Shown: positions 8,425-17,589, counted from the first letter of the stretch. The stretch: 64,000 nucleotides of DNA from Gilliamella sp. ESL0443 (GCF_019469165.1 NZ_CP048263.1:2340494-2404493), one strand, 5' to 3'. Translations and numbers: made by a program. The notes: a model not told the origin generated them from the letters alone.

Positions 8425-9198
8425 ATGGAAATGGAAAGGGATAGACAAAATTATTTAATCTTCAATTCAAATGATTTACTGAAGTTATCACTAATTTGTT
8501 TTACAGTAATGCACGCTATTCGAATATTATTAGAAGCCCCATATGCTTTGCTAGTATTTAATAAGGGAATATTGTTATTTTGTGGTACCTTACTAATTTT
8601 AGTTCTAAATATTGTTTGTATAGTTATATCGTTATACGTTTTTTTTCGTGTTATTGTGCAAATATTTATTCCCCAAAGTGATATGAATCAAAATGATCAT
8701 ACTTCGATAACTTTTTTTAGTTTATTTTTATATGCACTAGGTCATTTATTTCTTTTGTTCCTTTGTATCTATTGTACAGGAGATACTGATTTCTTATTTT
8801 GCTTGGTTGTTACTTTACCAATATTGTTTTATTCATTTATCAATTTAATTGGTGCTGTATTTATTTTTATATTAAAAATAATTAAAAAAATCATTCTGTT
8901 TTTTATTGATAAAGAAGATAAATCAAATGAACGCAAATTTATGTTCACTCATTTTTTAATGAGTAAAAAATTCTGTTATTTCAACAAACTGCTTAATTAT
9001 ATAACGTTTTTTTCAATTTTTTATTTATTAATAGCTACAACTGTATTACCCATTGCTTTGCCATTGCTTGGTATAAAATGGTTTATTATTGTTTGTTGGG
9101 GTTATCTTTTAAACTTTATTGGCGCAATTATTCTTTATATGTTGTTTTATCTTAGAAACAATCACCACGATGACAGAAATAAGGAAGAACACAACTAA
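8425..9198 (+). CDS. Hypothetical multi-pass membrane protein
   Basis: The product is 257 residues and overwhelmingly hydrophobic. About six or seven membrane segments can be placed near residues 19-42, 48-80, 94-116, 122-160, 190-217 and 220-243, separated by short polar loops; the C-terminus is charged (NNHHDDRNKEEHN). I recognise no family. TAAGG precedes the ATG at 8425 with short spacing; an in-frame ATG at 8431 is the alternative. The coding sequence is extremely AT-rich, unlike the preceding zinc-finger gene. It stands alone between that gene and the trehalose genes, within the interval bounded by the 16-bp repeats. Confidence 0.6.
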   Translation: MEMERDRQNYLIFNSNDLLKLSLICFTVMHAIRILLEAPYALLVFNKGILLFCGTLLILVLNIVCIVISLYVFFRVIVQIFIPQSDMNQNDHTSITFFSLFLYALGHLFLLFLCIYCTGDTDFLFCLVVTLPILFYSFINLIGAVFIFILKIIKKIILFFIDKEDKSNERKFMFTHFLMSKKFCYFNKLLNYITFFSIFYLLIATTVLPIALPLLGIKWFIIVCWGYLLNFIGAIILYMLFYLRNNHHDDRNKEEHN

Positions 9199-9592
9199 CC
9201 CAAACTATTCTATTTGTAAAAAATATTGAGGAGTCTATACCATTTTAATATTTACACTGATTAATTTATTTTGCTAATAAGTAAGCTGTATCAAAAATAG
9301 TTGATCTAAATTATTACAAATTTTAATTAATATGCAGGAGTATTTTTTATAATTGACATTAAATATTAAAAAATAATCAGCTTATAAGTAGATTGTAATC
9401 ATTATTATCAATACTCTAAGCAATAAGAGTATAAGTGTTTATTTTTATAACAAACACTACACTATTTATCTCCCAAACCATTTAATTCAAGAGATTTATT
9501 TTAAATCATTCACTTTTTTTCGATGTATAAATTATAAAAGATACAACCATAAAAAATTATGAAATATATGCAATTTAGGAAATATAAATCAA
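9199..9592. other. 394-bp AT-rich gap without a recognisable gene
   Basis: It holds the right copy of the 16-bp repeat (9226-9241) and otherwise AT-rich sequence between the end of the membrane protein gene and the 3' end of treC on the other strand. I see no clear terminator, RNA gene or ORF. Confidence 0.6.
9226..9241 (+). repeat. 16-bp direct repeat, right copy
   Basis: TTGAGGAGTCTATACC is identical to 7522-7537 and lies 27 bases after the stop of the membrane protein gene. Unlike the left copy, no gene follows it on this strand. Confidence 0.7.
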
Positions 9593-11272
9593 TTATTTAG
9601 AAATTCCTAGATGCAACCAATACATAGCCTCATAAGGTTGCAACTCCATTTCGGGCTTTAATACAGTTTGGTATTCATAATTACCTAGCAATCTTTGCCA
9701 ATGACGATTTTCTAATGCTTTAGGCAATTGCCATTTAACCATATTTTCGGTCAGATTGGCTATCACAAGTAACGTTTGATTATTCCAATGTCTGATATAG
9801 CACCAACAATCAGCATTATCAGGCGTTAGATCTTGATAGTCACCGAAAATAAAGATCGGGTATGTTTTTCGTAATGTGATTAAAGTTTGATAGCAATAAA
9901 AAATGGAATTAGGATCGTCAAGCGCTGCTTTAACATTAATTTTCGGGTAATTGTTTGCCACCTCAATCCAAGGTTTACCTTGACTAAATCCGGCGTTGGC
10001 GGTGTTGCCCCATTGCATTGGTGTTCGGCTATTGTCCCGTGATTTACTGGCAAGAATCGCTAACATATCAGACTCTGACACACCTTCGGCAATTTTTTCT
10101 TGATAGATGTTAAGACTTTCCACATCTTTATATTGCGAAATATCGGTAAAATGGGGATTGGTCATCCCAATCTCTTCACCTTGATAAAGATACGGCGTGC
10201 CTTGTAGTCCATAAAGAATCATCGCCAGCATTTTGGCCGATTCGTTGTGGTATTGGTCTTCGTTACCTAAACGTGACACAATGCGAGGTTGATCGTGATT
10301 ACACCAGAAAATCGCATTCCACGCCTTACCGTGCATACCCATTTGCCAATAGCCAAGTATCTTTTTGAGTTCAAGTAAATCGGGTTTAGCCAGCGTCCAT
10401 TTTTCCCCATTTGGATAATCAATTTTTAAATGATGAAAATTAAACGTCATGGTCAACTCTTTGCCATCCAATGCGGAATATTTTTGACAGTTTTCTAATG
10501 TAGTTGATGACATTTCACCCACGGTTTTTAAGTCATTAGGTTGAAAAACATCTCGACTTAACTCTTGTAAAAATTCGTGTATTTTCGGGCCATCCGTATA
10601 ATATTTTCGTCCGTCACCTTGTACGTCATCCGGAAACTCTTGCTGTTTAGAAACCAAATTGATCACATCCAACCTTAATGCATCAACCCCTTTATCCGCC
10701 CAAAATTGACAGACGTTTTTAATCTCTTGGCGGACAGTTGGATTTTCCCAATTGAGATCGGCTTGCTGCTTTGCAAACAGGTGTAAATAGTATTGTCCTG
10801 ATTGCTCATGCCACTGCCAAGCTTTGCCGCCAAATTTTGACCGCCAATTATTAGGTTCTGAGCCGTCAGCTTTGGCGTCTTTCCAAATATAAAACGATCG
10901 AAAAGGGCTGGTTTTATCTAAGGCGGATTTAAACCATGGATGCTCTGTTGAAGTGTGGTTAAAGACCATATCCATCATAATCCGGATATCACGTTCATGC
11001 GCCTGCTTCACCAATAATTCAAAGTCATGCATCGTGCCATAAGCCGGATCGATATCATAATAATCTGATACATCATAGCCATTATCAACTTGCGGAGAGG
11101 GATAAATTGGCGTTAACCAAATCGCACTAATGCCCAGATTTTTCAGATAATCTAATCGGCTGATAATGCCTAATAAATCCCCCGTTGAACCTGCGCCACT
11201 GGCTTGAAAGCTTTTGGGATAGATTTGATAGATAGTGCCATTTTGCCACCACGGGATATCTATTTTATTCAT
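9593..11272 (-). CDS. treC: Trehalose-6-phosphate hydrolase
   Basis: This cytoplasmic glycoside hydrolase family 13 enzyme splits trehalose 6-phosphate, delivered by the TreB transporter, into glucose and glucose 6-phosphate. The 559-residue length is normal. It begins WWQNGTIYQIYPKSF, typical of the oligo-1,6-glucosidase/TreC group. Catalytic residues are visible as Asp202 in ALRLDVIN, Glu253 in VGEMSS and Asp327 in CNHDQPR, together with DMVFNH (about 101-106). It lies 69 bp downstream of treB on the same strand, so treB-treC form an operon. The TreC name rests on the treB/treR context as well as on the sequence. Confidence 0.95.
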   Translation of the reverse strand: MNKIDIPWWQNGTIYQIYPKSFQASGAGSTGDLLGIISRLDYLKNLGISAIWLTPIYPSPQVDNGYDVSDYYDIDPAYGTMHDFELLVKQAHERDIRIMMDMVFNHTSTEHPWFKSALDKTSPFRSFYIWKDAKADGSEPNNWRSKFGGKAWQWHEQSGQYYLHLFAKQQADLNWENPTVRQEIKNVCQFWADKGVDALRLDVINLVSKQQEFPDDVQGDGRKYYTDGPKIHEFLQELSRDVFQPNDLKTVGEMSSTTLENCQKYSALDGKELTMTFNFHHLKIDYPNGEKWTLAKPDLLELKKILGYWQMGMHGKAWNAIFWCNHDQPRIVSRLGNEDQYHNESAKMLAMILYGLQGTPYLYQGEEIGMTNPHFTDISQYKDVESLNIYQEKIAEGVSESDMLAILASKSRDNSRTPMQWGNTANAGFSQGKPWIEVANNYPKINVKAALDDPNSIFYCYQTLITLRKTYPIFIFGDYQDLTPDNADCWCYIRHWNNQTLLVIANLTENMVKWQLPKALENRHWQRLLGNYEYQTVLKPEMELQPYEAMYWLHLGISK

Positions 11273-11341
11273 TGCTTACTCTTTATTTTTAATCAGTAAA
11301 ATTAAATTCACATAAAATGGGTGAATTACTATTTATAATCA

Positions 11342-12769
11342 TTATTGGATATTTAGTGTGCCTTTTTTCTGTTTTATTTTATAAACAATGATAGTTAATG
11401 CGATCGGAACAATAATCGCTACTAGCATTGCTAAGGCATAAATTGACCAATAAACAGGTTTTATTGATAAGATACCAGGCAATCCCCCCACACCGATACC
11501 ATTAGATAATACACCATATAAACCACAGATTAACCCAGCACTAGCTGCACCGACCATGGCACAGAACATTGGGAATTTATAGCGTAAGTTAATACCGTAC
11601 ATAGCTGGCTCAGTAACACCTAGATAGCCGGATATAGCAGCAGGAATGGAAACTTCGCGCTCATTATGTTTTCGACTGATCAAAATAATGCCAACAACGG
11701 CTGAAGCTTGAGCAATATTGGATAAAGCAATGATTGGCCAAATCGGTGTACCGCCCATACTTTCTGTCATCTGCATATCGATAGCTAATGTAGTATGGTG
11801 AATTCCAGTAATAACCAACGGTGCATAAAAGAATCCAAAAATTGCTGACCCAATGAAGGCATAATCACCAGTCATTAAATATTTAACCACATAAGCAATA
11901 CCATTGCCTAACATTCGTCCGATTGGCCCTAAAAGAAAATGTGCAAGGACGACGGCTAATAGCAGTGATACGATTGGGACAATCACTAAAGTTAGGTAAT
12001 TAGGGACAATTCTACGTAATCGAGTTTCGATCCATCCCAATGCCAAACCAGCAAAAATAGATGGAATCACTTGTGCTTGATAGCCGACTTTTTGAATCGT
12101 AAACCAACCAAAATCCCACACGTCAGGAACGATTTTCCCTAGATTATAAGCATTCATCAGTTGTGGAGAAACCAATGTTATGCCTAAAACAATCCCTAAC
12201 ACAGGAGAACCGCCCATTTTTTTGACTGTAGACCAGCAAATAGCCACCGGTAAAAAGTGGAAAATCGCTTCACACGGTAACCAAAGGAAACTATGTATAG
12301 GTACCAACCAAGTATACGTGTCAGTAAGCGGTTTATCGTTAATAGTTGGCATTTCACCAATTACATTACGCAAGCCGAGTAATAAACCACCCGCAATCAT
12401 TGCAGGTAATAATGGTACAAAAATTTCAGCTAAATTTGAGATTAACCGTTCAAACCATGACATATTTTGTTTAGCTGCGGCTTTTGTTTGCTCTTTGGTC
12501 GCTTCGTCAATATTTAATTGCTCAATCAATAATTTGTAATAACTATCAACATCCGTTCCAATAATAACCTGAAACTGCCCGGCATTATTAAAGCATCCTT
12601 TGACAAAAGACAATCCTTCAATCGTTTCAACATTGGCTAATTTGGGATTAGCAAGCGCAAACCTTAATCTTGTCAAACAATGGGTAACACTAGCAATGTT
12701 TTCTTTTCCTCCAACAAGTTCAATCAATTGCATAATTGATTTTGTTGAAACTTTAGGTGCTTTTGCCAT
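11342..12769 (-). CDS. treB: PTS trehalose transporter, EIIBC component
   Basis: TreB imports trehalose across the inner membrane and phosphorylates it at the 6 position. An N-terminal EIIB domain carries the phospho-accepting Cys31 in SVTHCLTRLRF. It is followed by a linker and an EIIC domain of about ten membrane segments from residue 110 on, with GITEPA-like GVTEPAMYG near the C-terminus. No EIIA domain is attached, so it must use a separate glucose-type EIIA. The ATG is preceded by AAGGAG at good spacing. The upstream gap holds a CRP site and a TreR operator, so induction by trehalose 6-phosphate and catabolite control are expected. Confidence 0.96.
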   Translation of the reverse strand: MAKAPKVSTKSIMQLIELVGGKENIASVTHCLTRLRFALANPKLANVETIEGLSFVKGCFNNAGQFQVIIGTDVDSYYKLLIEQLNIDEATKEQTKAAAKQNMSWFERLISNLAEIFVPLLPAMIAGGLLLGLRNVIGEMPTINDKPLTDTYTWLVPIHSFLWLPCEAIFHFLPVAICWSTVKKMGGSPVLGIVLGITLVSPQLMNAYNLGKIVPDVWDFGWFTIQKVGYQAQVIPSIFAGLALGWIETRLRRIVPNYLTLVIVPIVSLLLAVVLAHFLLGPIGRMLGNGIAYVVKYLMTGDYAFIGSAIFGFFYAPLVITGIHHTTLAIDMQMTESMGGTPIWPIIALSNIAQASAVVGIILISRKHNEREVSIPAAISGYLGVTEPAMYGINLRYKFPMFCAMVGAASAGLICGLYGVLSNGIGVGGLPGILSIKPVYWSIYALAMLVAIIVPIALTIIVYKIKQKKGTLNIQ

Positions 12770-12870
12770 TGTTAAGTCTCCTTATTTTCAATTTAAGCCA
12801 AAATTTTTTAATTATTTCGACCCTAATTTGTTAACAATTAAGCATAAATTGAATTATTATTTAAATAAAT

Positions 12871-12882
12871 GGGAACGTTCCC
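12871..12882. promoter_or_regulatory. TreR operator
   Basis: GGGAACGTTCCC is a perfect 12-bp palindrome with the central CG step expected for LacI-family operators. It lies between treR and treB, 102 bp before the treB start and four bases from the CRP site. Confidence 0.8.
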
Positions 12883-12886
12883 TTTT

Positions 12887-12902
12887 TGTGATAAACCTCA
12901 CA
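12887..12902. promoter_or_regulatory. CRP (cAMP receptor protein) site of treBC
   Basis: TGTGATAAACCTCACA has both perfect half sites (TGTGA, TCACA) with the standard six-base spacer. Reading toward treB it lies upstream of the TreR operator, a position suitable for activation. Confidence 0.8.
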
Positions 12903-12931
12903 ATTTTAGGCAATATATCACTCAAAAATAG

Positions 12932-13888
12932 TTAAATGAGTATTTGGGAAGGAACCGTAATAATTTTAGGTTTTGCTCCACTTTGTAGTATTTGCAATAA
13001 CTCGTTTGCAGCATAAGTACCCGCTTTATCAAAACCAAGATCGACTGTAATTGTTTTGGCAAACAAGAATTTAAGCAGATCGCTACTACCAATGCTAATA
13101 ACAACAATATTATTGATATTTTTTTCAGATAAGAATTTATTTAGGCCTAAAGCAATTGAATCGGTAGCACAAACGATTGCTGTTGGTGAATCAACCAATA
13201 CTGACTCGGCAAGTTCATAACCAGAATAATAACTTAATTTACCAAGCACCGCATTTGGCTTAAGTTTATGAGTATGACAAAAATTAGTATACGCTTGGTA
13301 GCGTAATTCACCAGTAGTCTGATCTTGTTTAGTAATACCAATATAGCCAATTTTTTTATGCTTTTGATATAAATAGGTTAATGCTTTGTTTACCGCCCCT
13401 ACATCATCATAACAAATGCAAGTATAATCAGAAAAAGGCCTAGCAATAACCACACATTTATCTTGCCAAAATGTCAGCCGAGAGCTATTCAATCCTGTAA
13501 AAGCAAAAATCACTACACCGTCAGCTTGCTTTTCTTTTAACATTGTCAGGTGTTCTTCGACTTTTTGCGGGCTAAATTGGCTCTCAATGATAATCGGATC
13601 ATACCCATTTGCATAAAAAACAGGCAACATGTTTCGAACTGCATGATTTTCGGATATGGAATCAAGGCGAGTAACAATTATACCAATCACTTTATTACCA
13701 TAACCACGCATTGCTCTAGCTGATTTGGATGGGGTAAATTGATATTGTTCAACAATTGCCATCACTTTGTTACGTGTCGATTCCTTCACCATTGGGTCGT
13801 GATTAATAACTCGCGAAACAGTGGATTTACTTACCCCGCTCAATTTGGCAATATCTTTAATGGTTAAATTCGGTGATGGCTTATTCAT
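12932..13888 (-). CDS. treR: Trehalose operon repressor, LacI family
   Basis: TreR represses treBC and is relieved by trehalose 6-phosphate. The N-terminal LacI helix-turn-helix (LTIKDIAKLSGVSKSTVSRVIN) is followed by a periplasmic-binding-protein-like sensor domain reaching the C-terminus. The ATG at 13888 gives 318 residues; a TTG two codons upstream (13894) is possible but less likely. The TIKDIAKLSGVSKSTVSRV helix matches the enterobacterial TreR helix closely. It lies directly upstream of treB on the same strand, with 162 bp between them that hold the operator and CRP site, so treBC has its own promoter. Confidence 0.93.
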   Translation of the reverse strand: MNKPSPNLTIKDIAKLSGVSKSTVSRVINHDPMVKESTRNKVMAIVEQYQFTPSKSARAMRGYGNKVIGIIVTRLDSISENHAVRNMLPVFYANGYDPIIIESQFSPQKVEEHLTMLKEKQADGVVIFAFTGLNSSRLTFWQDKCVVIARPFSDYTCICYDDVGAVNKALTYLYQKHKKIGYIGITKQDQTTGELRYQAYTNFCHTHKLKPNAVLGKLSYYSGYELAESVLVDSPTAIVCATDSIALGLNKFLSEKNINNIVVISIGSSDLLKFLFAKTITVDLGFDKAGTYAANELLQILQSGAKPKIITVPSQILI

Positions 13889-14080
13889 AATCAATTTTTA
13901 TAATGAAAATCAATTAAATCATAGTAATATAGTTTTAACAAAATGGCGATAGGGTGGCTAGTAAGTTAATATCAAAATTATTAACTATTACTTATTCTTC
14001 ATTTATAATTAGATTGAGATTTGATAGAGGAATAAAACAGAATCAACAAAGCATTAATAACCTCACATAGACAATTAATT

Positions 14081-14611
14081 ATGAAAAAATCATATTTACT
14101 TTTAGGTTACACGCTATATTTTTTGAGTTTATCTGGCTATGCGTCTAGTGATGACACAAAGACTATAACAGAACAATTTAGATCTGCTTTATTATGTCAG
14201 TCAAAGCCTTTTGCCATAGAAGATAAAAAGATCATTGCTGAACTTGCAAAACAAAAAATTACTATAAAAAAACAAGATAGTATAAATGAAATCGAATACT
14301 ATTTTGAGCAACCTATCAAAGTTAAGAATGTATGGGTTAATATGATTCGTTATGAAAGCGATAATTTTGTCACATCTTTTTATGCTAAAGCCAAAGGTGA
14401 TATGTACAAGTTCGCTAAATTGATTGAGGTTAACCCTATATTACGCAGCTGTGAAGAACCTATTCCTTTAAATGATACAGACATATTCCGAAAGGAAATT
14501 ACCCCTATTACCGACAACAATCTCTACCCAAATACAATCGTTATTGGTCAGGATAAAGACTCAAAGCCGGATGAATTTTATTTCATTTGTTCTAAATTTG
14601 AGGCTATTTAG
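14081..14611 (+). CDS. Hypothetical secreted protein
   Basis: The first 21 residues (MKKSYLLLGYTLYFLSLSGYA) form a signal peptide with likely cleavage after GYA, giving a mature periplasmic or extracellular protein of about 155 residues. Three cysteines remain (LLCQS, RSCEE, FICSK). No conserved domain is recognisable. It stands alone between divergent treR and a converging HxlR-type regulator. No strong promoter or terminator could be picked out. Confidence 0.6.
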   Translation: MKKSYLLLGYTLYFLSLSGYASSDDTKTITEQFRSALLCQSKPFAIEDKKIIAELAKQKITIKKQDSINEIEYYFEQPIKVKNVWVNMIRYESDNFVTSFYAKAKGDMYKFAKLIEVNPILRSCEEPIPLNDTDIFRKEITPITDNNLYPNTIVIGQDKDSKPDEFYFICSKFEAI

Positions 14612-14698
14612 CCATAATTTTCTGCTTAATGAAAATCATGCTATTAGTTTACTAACATTACTTATGTATAAATAGAAAAATTATTTTATAAATGAAAC

Positions 14699-15034
14699 CT
14701 ATTTATTAGCACTTTGTTTTGATTTATAAGCACTTCCCCACGCTAACATAGCATCATGCACTTGTTTTAAACTTTGCCCGACATCGGTCAATGTGTATTC
14801 CACTTTAGGTGGTACTTGGGCATAGACTTTGCGGCTGACTAAGCCGTTTTTTTCCATTGTTCTTAGATGTTGAGTTAAGACTTTTTGAGATATACCGTTT
14901 AGTGATTTTTTTAATTCTCCAAAGCGTTTTGTACCTGTTAATAAATCACGAACGATTAAGACTTTCCATTTATCACCCATTAACATAAGGGTAATTTCGA
15001 CAGGGCAAGGAGGTAAAATTCCGTTGAGTGACAT
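14699..15034 (-). CDS. HxlR-family winged-helix transcriptional regulator
   Basis: The 111-residue protein has the HxlR hallmarks: PCPVEITLMLMGDKWKVLIVRDLLTGTKRFGEL near the start (with Cys10), the recognition region LKKSLNGISQKVLTQHLRTMEKNGLVSRK and a wing PPKVEYTLTDVG. It probably regulates the divergent NAD(P)-binding protein gene 177 bp away, a common pairing for redox- or aldehyde-sensing HxlR proteins. The single N-terminal cysteine is in the position used for thiol sensing in some family members; sensing here is inference. Confidence 0.88.
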   Translation of the reverse strand: MSLNGILPPCPVEITLMLMGDKWKVLIVRDLLTGTKRFGELKKSLNGISQKVLTQHLRTMEKNGLVSRKVYAQVPPKVEYTLTDVGQSLKQVHDAMLAWGSAYKSKQSANK

Positions 15035-15074
15035 TAGTTAAAAATCCTTTAAATTCAATAACAGTATCATTTCG

Positions 15075-15087
15075 GTAACTATATTAC
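15075..15087. promoter_or_regulatory. Candidate HxlR operator
   Basis: GTAACTATATTAC has inverted GTAA/TTAC arms around a five-base centre in the gap between the divergent regulator and oxidoreductase genes. Size and position suit an HxlR-family operator; no direct evidence. Confidence 0.4.
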
Positions 15088-15211
15088 TGCTTGGTACCTA
15101 CTTTACAATAGATACTTAGAATATTAACCTAAAAATATCAAATTGTTAAAAGATTTTTCCAATTTAAAACCTGAATCAAACAATACTTATAAATTAATAA
15201 AGGAGTAAAAA

Positions 15212-15847
15212 ATGAAAATTGCGGTTATTGGTGCTAGTGGTAAGTCAGGTAGTCTGATAGTTAAAGAAGCAATTGCGCGTGGACATGATGTAACGGCGAT
15301 TGTTCGTAATCCCAACGCTCATGTTGACCCTAAGGCAAAAATTCTAGTTAAAGATCTGTTTGATCTAACTTATGAAGATTTGAAACCTTTTGATGTCATT
15401 ATTGATGCTTTTGCAGCATGGACACCAGAAACCCTTCCACAACATCAAACTAGCTTAAAACACTTAACTGATATTTTAAGCGGTAAACCTAATCGTTTAT
15501 TAGTTGTTGGCGGTGCAGGTAGTTTATATGTCAATCCTGAGCATACTATTCGTTTAGTTGACTCTCCGGATTTTCCGGATGAATTTAAACCATTAGCCAA
15601 TAACATGGCAAAAGCTTTAGATCAATTAAGAACTTGTAATGATGTAAATTGGACCTATCTAAGCCCAGCAATTGAGTTTATTGCTGATGGTCCAAGAACT
15701 GGTCATTATATTGTTGGTGGCGAGCAAATTTTGGTTAATAGCCAAGGGAAAAGTCAAATCAGCTATGCTGACTATGCAATCGCGATGATTGATGAAGCGG
15801 AGAATGCAAAACACATTAAACAACGTTTTACTGTGGCTACTAAATAA
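15212..15847 (+). CDS. NAD(P)-binding Rossmann-fold protein, NmrA/SDR-like
   Basis: The 211-residue protein opens with MKIAVIGASGKSGSLIVKEA, the glycine-rich nucleotide-binding loop of atypical short-chain dehydrogenases. It contains LLVVGGAGSLYV near residue 105 and a later WTYLSPA segment typical of YwnB/NmrA-like NAD(P)-binding proteins. No classical YxxxK catalytic pair is evident, so it may be a redox sensor or reductase with unknown substrate. AAAGGAG precedes the ATG. It is divergent from an HxlR regulator, which probably controls it. Confidence 0.87.
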   Translation: MKIAVIGASGKSGSLIVKEAIARGHDVTAIVRNPNAHVDPKAKILVKDLFDLTYEDLKPFDVIIDAFAAWTPETLPQHQTSLKHLTDILSGKPNRLLVVGGAGSLYVNPEHTIRLVDSPDFPDEFKPLANNMAKALDQLRTCNDVNWTYLSPAIEFIADGPRTGHYIVGGEQILVNSQGKSQISYADYAIAMIDEAENAKHIKQRFTVATK

Positions 15848-16179
15848 TATTTACAAGGCCTTACATTAGTAGCGATAACCAAAAGGTTGACTTTAATGTA
15901 AGGCACATAATCTAATTTTTCTAATGTTTTATTCGATTTTCCTATCTAATCCCCCAAAATAGTGCAAAACATTGAGTCAAACAGATATAAATGGATCATT
16001 TTAGTGCAATTCCACTTAAAGAAAACCAAATCATGTCAGTTATTACTTACTTTTTGATTTAGTGGCACGTTTATTGCATAAATATAAAGATTATTATGAA
16101 AATTTGATAAAACAAATAATACTGATAATATGAATGATTATGTGTCTAATTTGTAATCAATTTAGTTGGGAAAATTATT
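15848..16179 (+). promoter_or_regulatory. 332-bp regulatory gap upstream of allantoinase
   Basis: No gene is visible. From left to right it holds a 10-bp inverted repeat (15858-15867 with 15895-15904, 27-base loop) that may close the preceding gene, two copies of TAGTGCAA (15960-15967 and 16012-16019) and a sigma-54 promoter motif (16063-16078). Confidence 0.6.
16063..16078 (+). promoter_or_regulatory. Sigma-54 (-24/-12) promoter motif upstream of allB
   Basis: TGGCACGTTTATTGCA matches the RpoN consensus TGGCACG-N4-TTGCA at every defined base and with exact spacing. It would start transcription near 16088, leaving a leader of about 90 bases before allB. It implies an enhancer-binding activator that is not encoded in this window. 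Confidence 0.7.
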
Positions 16180-17547
16180 ATGCAGTACGATCTCATTATT
16201 AAAAATGGTCTTGTCATTCTCGAATCTGGCGAAATTTATACCGATATTGCAATAAAAAATGGCAAAATTGCAGCAATTGGCCCTAATTTAGTGCAAGCAG
16301 ATGAAATTATTGATGCTAATGGCTTGATTGTTAGTCCTGGAATGGTTGATATTCATGTTCATATTAGTGAACCAGGTGGTGTTCGTCATGAGTGGGAAGG
16401 CTATATCACAGGAACAAAAGCATGTGCAAAAGGTGGCGTAACAACCTTTGTTGAAATGCCTCTTAACCAACTCCCTGCGACTACAAGTGGCGAAACTCTT
16501 CGTACCAAATATGCTGCTGGTGAGGGAAAACTTTATGTCGATGTAGCATCTTATGGTGGATTAGTTCCTTATAATCTGACCAATAATGGTATTGCAGAAC
16601 AAGTCGAAGAAGGTGTCGCGGCATTTAAATGTTTTATGGCAACCTGTGGTGATCCAAACCTTGACGGTGATTTTGCCAATGTAAATGATTACGCATTATG
16701 GGAAGGAATGCGCCAAATTGCTAAAACCGGTAAAGTGCTAGCTATCCATGCAGAAAATGCCACAATTACTGATATTTTAGGGCAACAAGCTAAAGCACGA
16801 GGCGAAAGTAAATTATCACAATATGTAGCAACCCGTCCGGCATTTACTGAAGTTGAAGCCATTCGTCGAGCAATCTTTTTCGCTAAACAAACTGGGTGCC
16901 CGATTCATATATGCCATGTCGCTTGTCCAGAAGGAGTTGAAGAGGTTATCAAAGCATGCCAAGAAGGCATTAATGTGACGTGCGAAACCTGTATCCATTA
17001 CCTCTATTTTACTACAGACCAATTGGATGCTATTGGACCAATTGCAAAATGTTCACCACCAATCCGTGATCAGCAAGCTCAAGAAGGATTATGGAAATAT
17101 CTATTTGCTGGCCACATCATCACTGCGGTGTCTGACCATTCACCATGTACTTACGATTTAAAAGACAAAGCCAATGCCTTTGATGCTTGGGGCGGAATTT
17201 CTGGTGTTCAAAATAATGTGGATATTATGTTTGATGAAGCCGTACAAAAACGGGGTATGTCATTAAAACAATTTGCCGATATCATCGCTAAAAACCCTGC
17301 TGAAAGATACAACTTACCAACTAAAGGCTCAATTCAAGTAGGTAAAGATGCTGACATCATCTTTATTAAACCTCATTCTAGCTATGTATTAAAAGAACAA
17401 GATCTCGAATATCGTAATAAATTTAGTCCTTATGTAGGACGACAAATTGGTGCACAAGTGGTTCAAACATTATTACGAGGCAAAACTATTTATCAAATTA
17501 ATGCCGGTATTAATTCAACACCAAGAGGTGAATTTATTCGGCGTTAA
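16180..17547 (+). CDS. allB: Allantoinase
   Basis: AllB opens the hydantoin ring of allantoin to allantoate, the first step of using purine-derived allantoin as nitrogen source. The 455-residue cyclic amidohydrolase has the metal ligands His59 and His61 (DIHVHISEPGG), the carboxylated-lysine candidate Lys150 (AAFKCFMATCG), His190, His246 (HICHVACPEGVEE) and Asp319 (SDHSPC). EMPLNQLPAT and SPYVGR near the end are shared with enterobacterial AllB. It is followed after 42 bp by the permease gene, clearly an operon. Allantoate-processing genes are not seen here. Confidence 0.95.
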   Translation: MQYDLIIKNGLVILESGEIYTDIAIKNGKIAAIGPNLVQADEIIDANGLIVSPGMVDIHVHISEPGGVRHEWEGYITGTKACAKGGVTTFVEMPLNQLPATTSGETLRTKYAAGEGKLYVDVASYGGLVPYNLTNNGIAEQVEEGVAAFKCFMATCGDPNLDGDFANVNDYALWEGMRQIAKTGKVLAIHAENATITDILGQQAKARGESKLSQYVATRPAFTEVEAIRRAIFFAKQTGCPIHICHVACPEGVEEVIKACQEGINVTCETCIHYLYFTTDQLDAIGPIAKCSPPIRDQQAQEGLWKYLFAGHIITAVSDHSPCTYDLKDKANAFDAWGGISGVQNNVDIMFDEAVQKRGMSLKQFADIIAKNPAERYNLPTKGSIQVGKDADIIFIKPHSSYVLKEQDLEYRNKFSPYVGRQIGAQVVQTLLRGKTIYQINAGINSTPRGEFIRR

Positions 17548-17589
17548 TAATGGAATTGAAACGACAGAAATAAGTAGGGAAGGAAAGTC

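Noticed and set aside
12180..12935. Plus-strand ORFs inside and beside treB (119 and 111 codons)
   Set aside because: Antisense shadows of treB and of the treB-treR gap, without protein character or ribosome sites.
15858..15904. 10-bp inverted repeat after the NAD(P)-binding protein gene, as a terminator
   Set aside because: The loop is 27 bases and no T-run follows; kept only as a note in the gap description.
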